Shown here piece after piece: positions 59,298 to 64,000 of a DNA stretch of 64,000 nucleotides; the stretch's first letter is position 1; the number at the start of each line of letters is the position of its first letter. Below the pieces are notes generated by a model that was not told the DNA's origin, searched no databases, and saw nothing but the letters and a program-made list of their open reading frames with translations. The DNA is taken from the NCBI RefSeq assembly GCF_047654785.1, contig NZ_JASGKQ010000003.1:434001-498000 (forward strand). The letters are read 5' to 3'. A program made the position numbers and the translations under genes. This DNA is from Pelomonas sp047654785. GTDB lineage: Bacteria > Pseudomonadota > Gammaproteobacteria > Burkholderiales > Burkholderiaceae_C.

Positions 59298-59662
59298 AGC
59301 AGCGCGGCCAGCGCCACGCGCACTTGCTCGATGTCCTGGAGCATGGCGTCCAGCTGCGCGTCCAGGCCCTCGGTGCGGCCCTCGCGGGCCATGGTCTCGA
59401 TGGTGTTGCAGCGCGCCGCCAGCACCGCGCCGCCGACGCTCGCGGACGAGGACTTCAGCGTGTGGCTGACGTGGCGGATGACGGTCAGGTCCGGCGCGCC
59501 GGGCTGGCGGGCGCGCGCCAGGTCGGGCAGCAGCCGGTCCAGCGAGTGGGAAAAGGCCGCGACGACGCGCGCCATCAGCTGGTTGCGGCCGTCCGGGTCG
59601 AGTTCACGAAGGCGGCGGATCGCCTCGGGATCCAGGTGGGCGGCGGCGGAAGGGGCGGTCAT
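59294..59662 (-). CDS. Hpt (histidine phosphotransfer) protein
   Basis: 122 residues, helical, with phospho-acceptor His67 in RHVSHTLKSSSASVGG. It overlaps the following receiver-GGDEF-EAL gene by ATGA. It would relay phosphate from a hybrid kinase not in this operon. Confidence 0.88.
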   Translation of the reverse strand: MTAPSAAAHLDPEAIRRLRELDPDGRNQLMARVVAAFSHSLDRLLPDLARARQPGAPDLTVIRHVSHTLKSSSASVGGAVLAARCNTIETMAREGRTEGLDAQLDAMLQDIEQVRVALAALL

Positions 59663-59812
59663 GGTGGCGGGGCGGGGCGTGCTGCCGCAAATGTACCGGC
59701 TGGGTCGGAGGGCAAACGCGGAGGAACGCACACATTCCGGCCCCGGTGCCCGATCCACGGGGGGCGCGGCGCCGGCCCGGCCGTGCGGGGGGCGCTGCCT
59801 ACAATGCCGCGC

Positions 59813-61066
59813 ATGAACAGCCTCAGCGACGACAGCGCGTCCTCGCGCCGCCGCCGGTGGCGGCTGCCGGCGGCGGGCCTGGCCGGCGTGGCGCTGCTGG
59901 CGCTGGCGGCCCTCGCGTGGGCCTGGGGCGCCGGGCCGGCGCCCGCGCTGCTGGTGCTGACGGCCTGGCTGACCGCGTTGGCGGTGCTTGCCGCCGCCGC
60001 GCTGGGCTGGCAAGCGGGCGTGCGGCTGACCCGCCAGCGCCTGGCCGGGCCGCTGCTCGAGGCCCGCCAGCAGTTGCTGCTGCAGGCGCAGCTGCAGCGC
60101 GACTGGCAGTGGGCCACCGATGCGGCGCACCGCGTGGTGCACTGGCAGGCGCCGTCCGGCGCGCCCGCCGCGCCCGCGCCCTGGGAGCGCCTGGACGCCG
60201 AGGGCGAACTGGGCCAGCGCCTGGCGGCCCGCCAGCCGTTCGCCGACCTGCCGCTGGCCGTGCCCGGCAGCGACGCGCGCTGGCGGCTGCGCGGCCTGCC
60301 CCGGCTGGACGCGCACGGGGACTTCGCCGGCTACCTGGGCACCGCGCACCGCGACGATGGCGCCGCGGCCGCCGGCCCGGCCCCGGCGCCGCCCGACCTG
60401 GCCGCTGAGCACGAGTCCTTCAGCTACACCGTGTCGCACGACCTGCGTGCGCCGCTGCGCGTCGTCGAGGGCTTCGCGCGCATCCTGAAGGAAGACTACG
60501 GCGCCCGGCTGGACCGGGTCGGCAACGACCACCTGGACCGCGTGATGAGCGCCGCGGCGCGCATGAACAGCATGATCGACGCGCTGCTGTCGCTGAGCCA
60601 GCTGTCGACGCGGCCGCTGGCCAGCCAGCCGGTGGACCTGTCGCAGCTGGCCGGCTTCGTGATGGAGGAGCTGCGCCGCGGCGCGCCGCAGCGCGAGCTG
60701 GCGCTGCACCTGGAGTCCGGGCTGACGGTGCGCGGCGACCCGACGCTGCTGCGCATGGTGCTGGAGAACCTGCTGGGCAATGCGTGGAAATACAGCGCCA
60801 AGGTGGCCCGCGCGGAGATCCGCTTCGGCACCGTCGAGCAGGGCGGGCGCCGGGTGTTCGTCGTGTCGGACAACGGCGCCGGCTTCGACATGCGCTTCGC
60901 CGAGCGCCTGTTCGGCGTGTTCCAGCGCCTGCACAGCGCCAGCGACTTCCAGGGCACCGGCGTCGGCCTGGCGCTGGTGCGGCGCATCGTGCGCCGGCAC
61001 GGCGGCGAGATCTGGGCCGACGCGGCGGTGGGCGAGGGCGCGCGGTTCTACTTCACGCTGGGCTGA
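59813..61066 (+). CDS. Membrane sensor histidine kinase
   Basis: 417 residues. Two membrane helices (about 19-40 and 43-66) with almost no periplasmic loop; a short PAS-like region (90-180); HisKA with His209 (SYTVSHDLRAPLRVVEGF); HATPase_c (NLLGNAWKYS; DNGAGFDMRF; GTGVGLALVRRIV). Resembles phytochrome-type kinases in its HisKA. TACAAT lies 9 bases before the ATG at 59813 (and overlaps another ATG at 59804), so the message may be nearly leaderless. Confidence 0.9.
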   Translation: MNSLSDDSASSRRRRWRLPAAGLAGVALLALAALAWAWGAGPAPALLVLTAWLTALAVLAAAALGWQAGVRLTRQRLAGPLLEARQQLLLQAQLQRDWQWATDAAHRVVHWQAPSGAPAAPAPWERLDAEGELGQRLAARQPFADLPLAVPGSDARWRLRGLPRLDAHGDFAGYLGTAHRDDGAAAAGPAPAPPDLAAEHESFSYTVSHDLRAPLRVVEGFARILKEDYGARLDRVGNDHLDRVMSAAARMNSMIDALLSLSQLSTRPLASQPVDLSQLAGFVMEELRRGAPQRELALHLESGLTVRGDPTLLRMVLENLLGNAWKYSAKVARAEIRFGTVEQGGRRVFVVSDNGAGFDMRFAERLFGVFQRLHSASDFQGTGVGLALVRRIVRRHGGEIWADAAVGEGARFYFTLG

Positions 61067-61277
61067 ACCGCGCGGAATTTTCGGCGGATGGCGGAGTGCA
61101 GGTTTGCTTGTGAGTTTTCCTTGGTCATTGCTTTAGGGAATACCCATCCTGGCAAGGTTGCCAGTAGGCAATGGGAAGGGAAGGGCTTCAAATGCAGCCG
61201 CTCAGGGAGGACAAAAACCATGCAAACGGTGACGACTGCGTCTGTGCGATGCGGCCTGATGGCCGGTGCAAACCTGA

Positions 61278-61529
61278 GAACGACGGGTCGAAGGGCGCCA
61301 GGCGCTGTCGATGCTGCTGATTGCAATGGGTGCGGAGGGCGTGCAGGGGCAGTCGGCGTTGATGCCCGACCAGGATTGCGCCAAGTTCGTCGAGCGCTCC
61401 CGTGCGGTCACGCCGATGACGGAATGCGGCGAGCAGGTGCATCCGCGAGATGGCAGTCTGGTCGTGCGGTACACCGGCATCGAATGCGCTGGCATGGCGG
61501 TATCACTGCCGTCGCTTGTCGTTCGGTGA
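61278..61529 (+). pseudogene. Possible N-terminal fragment of an Rhs-family protein
   Basis: The frame reads a hydrophobic start (ALSMLLIAMGAEGVQGQ) then SRAVTPMTECGEQVHPRDGS and LVVRYTGIECAG...SLPSLVVR. The order A(V/I)TP...V..x-DGSL...LP..(V/I)R matches the N-terminus of the Rhs-like gene at 63.1 kb. It stops at 61529. No proper start is seen in frame and the surrounding frames also show partial similarity, so it is read as a decayed copy. The rest of 61067-61620 shows nothing I can support. Confidence 0.45.
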
Positions 61530-61620
61530 TGGCCTCCAGGCAGCCCCGCGTGCCGTAGGTCCCGTCGGCATACATGCCCGCGATGGGTTCAGGCTCTCTA
61601 CCATGCCCAGGCGCTAGAGG

Positions 61621-63026
61621 CATCCCATTACACACATCTCATAGCGCCATCCGAGCGAAGCGCAAGCCTTGAACGAATACGGTGATGTCGCGCAAGCCCA
61701 GCCACAGCGTCTTGGCACCGGGCTGGCCGTCGCCCTTGCGCCCGAGGAAGCCGCCGAGTTGGGCGATCAGGCGCACCACGGTGTTCAGTGGCGGGGCACT
61801 CTTGGGTGGCTTCTTCTTGTTCAGCACGAAGGCCGCCTGCCATTCTTCGACCTCGAACAGCAGATCGGCCGGCAGCTCTGGCAAGCTGCGGCCCAGCCGC
61901 ATCAGCCGGTTGATGCGCCAGGCCACGACCATGTACAACGCCAGCGCCACCTCAATGCGATCGACATGGCTCAACTGCAGCGCCTCCACGCGGCAGCCTT
62001 CCTTCAGGATCAGGAAGAACAGCTCGATCTCCCAGCGTGCGCGGTACCAGTCGATCAGTTCGACCGCCTGCTCCAGCGTGTGCGCCGGCCGATTGCTCAG
62101 CAGCCGCCAGACCACGGGCTTGACGCCGGCCGGCGGGTCGATCTCCTGCGCCAGCAGGCAGGTCACGTGCAAGGTGCCTACTTTGCCATCGGACAGTTCG
62201 ACGACCTGCGCCCGCAGGCTCTGCGTGACCGGCCGGGCTACTGTGCCGCGTCCGCCCGGCAACTCGAAGGCCACTTTGCCCAGCACCGGCGCTTGCGCCA
62301 CTTGCTCCCACAGCTTGCCATCGTTGGGCAGGACCCGGTTGTGCCGGCAGCGAATCAGGTAGTCGGCCGCATGCTGCAGTTCCTGGGCCCGGCGCAGCAG
62401 GGCAAGGATGTCGGCCTCCCGGTCGGCCACGTACACCTGGCGCACCTGCGGCAGCGCCAACGCCCGTTCGGCCACGCGTTCGTAGCCTTCGATCCAGCGC
62501 GTGCTCTCCACGATCCCGCCACGTTTGCCGTCTTTGCCTTTCGCCTCGCGCGCCCACATCCACGCATCGAGCACGCCCAGCGGCTCGCGCGTCGGGCTCA
62601 CCGCGTAGGTCGGGTGCAGGTACATCCCGCGCTGCGCTTCATAGCTCAACGGGCCCAGCCCCGCTGTGGCGCGGCCGTTGAAGTCCAGTTCCGTGGTGTC
62701 CTGGATGTTCAGCACCACGGGATGCGCGCGCATGCGCTCTTCGCTGCACGTCCAGTGCGGTTTGAGCAGCGCCTGCCAGTCAGTCTTGGCGTTGGACAGA
62801 AACCGGTAGGCCCCTTGCGTCTCGGCCCAGCCGCTGCAAGCGTTCGGAATGCTCTCCGTGGGCTTGCCGGCCAGGCGCTCGGCCAGCAGCACAGCTCGTG
62901 CGTCCAATCTCCCATCGCCCAGATCCAGCGTCCTGAATTCCTCTGCAGCCCAGCCCACTCGTCTCCCACAATCTCAATCAATTCAATAGGTTGCGGAATC
63001 TACTTCAACTTGTGTGTAATGGGATG
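61621..63026. mobile_element. IS4-type insertion sequence, complete (1406 bp)
   Basis: Perfect 16-base terminal inverted repeats CATCCCATTACACACA at 61621-61636 and (reversed) 63011-63026. A 9-base direct repeat CGCTAGAGG flanks it at 61612-61620 and 63027-63035, the target-site duplication size of IS4/IS50-group elements. Contains one transposase gene. It sits between the Rhs-like remnant and the Rhs gene. Confidence 0.95.
61639..62958 (-). CDS. IS4-family transposase
   Basis: 439 residues. DDE residues: Asp in LNIQDTTELDF, Asp in YVADREADILAL, and Glu in DWYRARWEIELFF, followed by LKEGCRVE, which gives the YREK signature of the IS4 family. The start is GTG at 62958, with an in-frame stop just upstream. 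Ends 3 bases from the inner edge of the left terminal repeat. No frameshift, so it may be active. Confidence 0.93.
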   Translation of the reverse strand: MGWAAEEFRTLDLGDGRLDARAVLLAERLAGKPTESIPNACSGWAETQGAYRFLSNAKTDWQALLKPHWTCSEERMRAHPVVLNIQDTTELDFNGRATAGLGPLSYEAQRGMYLHPTYAVSPTREPLGVLDAWMWAREAKGKDGKRGGIVESTRWIEGYERVAERALALPQVRQVYVADREADILALLRRAQELQHAADYLIRCRHNRVLPNDGKLWEQVAQAPVLGKVAFELPGGRGTVARPVTQSLRAQVVELSDGKVGTLHVTCLLAQEIDPPAGVKPVVWRLLSNRPAHTLEQAVELIDWYRARWEIELFFLILKEGCRVEALQLSHVDRIEVALALYMVVAWRINRLMRLGRSLPELPADLLFEVEEWQAAFVLNKKKPPKSAPPLNTVVRLIAQLGGFLGRKGDGQPGAKTLWLGLRDITVFVQGLRFARMAL

Positions 63027-63099
63027 CGCTAGAGGCCAGTTCCCGTTTGCAGGAGGCATGATCACGCATCGACAAATACGTGGCGTCACGCCAATAAGC

Positions 63100-63109
63100 G
63101 GGGGGGGGG
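63100..63109. repeat. Ten-G homopolymer upstream of the Rhs gene
   Basis: Ten consecutive G at 63100-63109, just 3 bases before the ATG, at the place of the ribosome binding site. Could vary in length by slippage; could also be an assembly-sensitive tract. Confidence 0.6.
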
Positions 63110-63112
63110 ACC

Positions 63113-64000
63113 ATGATGCATCGCCGGATGTGCCAGATGGGCACGCGCATTGCTGAGCTTGCTGGTTGGGTTGCAGCCGTCGCCGTCCACATGAGCGTTG
63201 GGCGAGCCAATGCGCGTTCGAAGCGGGGGGAGGTGAAGCGAGACGACGGACTCGCCGCCCGCCTGCTCGCGGTGGCCTGCATGCTGCTGCCGCTACGGGT
63301 GATTGGCGCCATCGACATGCAGTACCTGCAAGGCCAGATGCCCATGGCGCAAAAGGCCATCACGCCCTACGGTGATGACCTGATGGGTGACAAGGTCAAT
63401 CTCTTCGATGGCTCGCTGTATTTCGAGCAAACCGACTTGGCACTCAAAGGCAACAATGAATTGCCGGTTGCGCTGATCCGGGGCGTGAGCCCTGGCAAGC
63501 ACACCAGTGCGGGTGGATACAACTACCCGCTTGGGGACTGGACTTGGAAGGTGCCGCGCATTGGCGGCACCTTCGCCAAGGCCCGTGGTTGGCGAGGCGC
63601 GGGCAACACGCTGGCGCGTTGCTCGAATTTCTGGATGCCTGAGAACGAGTACCTGGCCGGCCTTGGCGCCAACATCGAGGTTTTTAACTACACCTTCTGG
63701 CAAGGCACCCACATCGAAGTCCCTGGCGAGGGCACTCAGGAGGTGTTGCGGAGGGATCCCGCCTACGCCAGCGCGCCGTCCAGCGGCGGACCTTATCCGC
63801 TCGTCACCAAAGGCCAGTGGCAGATCGGTTGCCTGAGCACCGTCCAGAACAGCACCGGTGAGGGCTTCTATGCCATCTCTCCTGCCGGGGTTCGTTATGA
63901 CTTCGACTGGTATGCCGTGCGTGACGCAGACACCATGAAGGCGGGCCGCGCCACCCTCTTGCGGCAAGACGTCTATCTTTATGCCAGCAAGGTCACGGAC
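63113..64000 (+). CDS. Rhs-family protein, N-terminal part (runs off window)
   Basis: 296 codons, open to the window end. Hydrophobic segment LAARLLAVACMLLPLRVIGA (about residues 50-69) could be a signal or anchor. Then AITPYGDDLMGDKVNLFDGS, LYFEQTDLALKGNNELPVAL and IRGV, followed by DWTWKVPRIGGTFAKARGW, the usual N-terminal lead-in of Rhs/YD-repeat proteins before the repeats. Such proteins often carry toxic C-terminal tips and are secreted by type VI or other systems; the tip is outside the window. Several ATGs (63113, 63116, 63128, 63137, 63191, 63281) are in frame; the true start is uncertain. Confidence 0.75.
   Translation, partial: MMHRRMCQMGTRIAELAGWVAAVAVHMSVGRANARSKRGEVKRDDGLAARLLAVACMLLPLRVIGAIDMQYLQGQMPMAQKAITPYGDDLMGDKVNLFDGSLYFEQTDLALKGNNELPVALIRGVSPGKHTSAGGYNYPLGDWTWKVPRIGGTFAKARGWRGAGNTLARCSNFWMPENEYLAGLGANIEVFNYTFWQGTHIEVPGEGTQEVLRRDPAYASAPSSGGPYPLVTKGQWQIGCLSTVQNSTGEGFYAISPAGVRYDFDWYAVRDADTMKAGRATLLRQDVYLYASKVTD

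Noticed and set aside
61088..61558. Plus-strand frame of 156 codons upstream of the IS element
   Set aside because: Cys/Arg/Gly-rich translation with no domain; the other frame (61278-61529) carries the Rhs-like pattern.
62709..62981. Alternative transposase start (MIEIVGDEWAGL frame)
   Set aside because: It is in a different frame from the transposase and loses transposase similarity after a few residues; the GTG at 62958 keeps the frame.
1..64000. CRISPR arrays, tRNA or rRNA genes
   Set aside because: No regularly spaced short direct repeats and no tRNA- or rRNA-like stretches were noticed on reading; a covariance-model scan would be decisive.

Overview
The window looks like a high-GC chromosomal segment of a motile betaproteobacterium, most likely Burkholderiales of the Leptothrix/Rubrivivax/Roseateles kind. 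This rests on the FlhDC master regulator with a sigma-28 (FliA) regulon, the betaproteobacterial gene content and order, very GC-rich codons, and GC-rich palindromic intergenic repeats of a type I associate with this order. No database search was possible; all assignments come from reading motifs, lengths and context.

Layout. 1-1017: 3' part of alaS. 1.0-1.4 kb: palindromic repeats and a terminator. 1.4-5.0 kb (minus): a cheZ-like/cheY/cheA/cheW signalling operon. 5.2-7.05 kb (plus): a soluble REC-histidine kinase and a LuxR-type response regulator. 7.05-18.9 kb (minus): the basal-body/export operon fliF-G-H-I-J-K-L-M-N-O-P-Q-R, with a 0.5 kb nested inverted repeat between fliQ and fliR; fliE is divergent. 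19.4-21.5 kb: an SGNH hydrolase, an orphan pseudopilin and a YcgR-type brake. 21.6-27.0 kb (minus): fliT, fliS, fliD and three flagellin genes; fliS, fliD and two of the flagellins have readable sigma-28 promoters. 27.3-29.2 kb: a SPINDLY/OGT-type glycosyltransferase.

29.2-40.1 kb (minus) is a tightly packed twelve-gene run: a DltA-like ligase, a DltC-like carrier protein, a ketoacyl synthase III, a second acyl carrier protein, a short-chain reductase, a GNAT acyltransferase, a NeuD-type transferase, a GDP-perosamine synthase, two glycosyltransferases, gmd and fcl. I read it as a route to N-acylated perosamine and fucose-type sugars for glycosylation of flagellin (or of a surface polysaccharide). 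Its promoter-proximal third is visibly less GC-rich than the flagellar genes, suggesting transfer. This is the best candidate for an undescribed system in the window.

40.5-53.0 kb (plus) returns to motility: flhD, flhC, a higB/higA toxin-antitoxin pair on the other strand, a methyltransferase next to a glycosyltransferase remnant, motA, motB, cheY, cheZ, flhB, flhA, flhF, a degenerate flhG and fliA. 53.2-61.1 kb is signalling: a soluble chemoreceptor, a periplasmic binding protein, a GGDEF cyclase, a REC-GGDEF-EAL protein, an Hpt protein and a membrane histidine kinase. 61.1-64.0 kb is a mobile/accessory end: an Rhs-like remnant, an IS4-type insertion sequence with 16-bp inverted repeats and a 9-bp target duplication, and the 5' end of an Rhs-family gene that runs off the window behind a ten-G tract.

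Together: FlhDC would switch on the basal body and FliA; FliA then drives fliS, fliD and flagellin genes; CheA/W/Y/Z and MotAB run steering and torque; YcgR and the GGDEF/EAL proteins connect c-di-GMP to motility; the sugar island plus the OGT-like enzyme probably decorate flagellin. No rRNA, tRNA or CRISPR array was seen.
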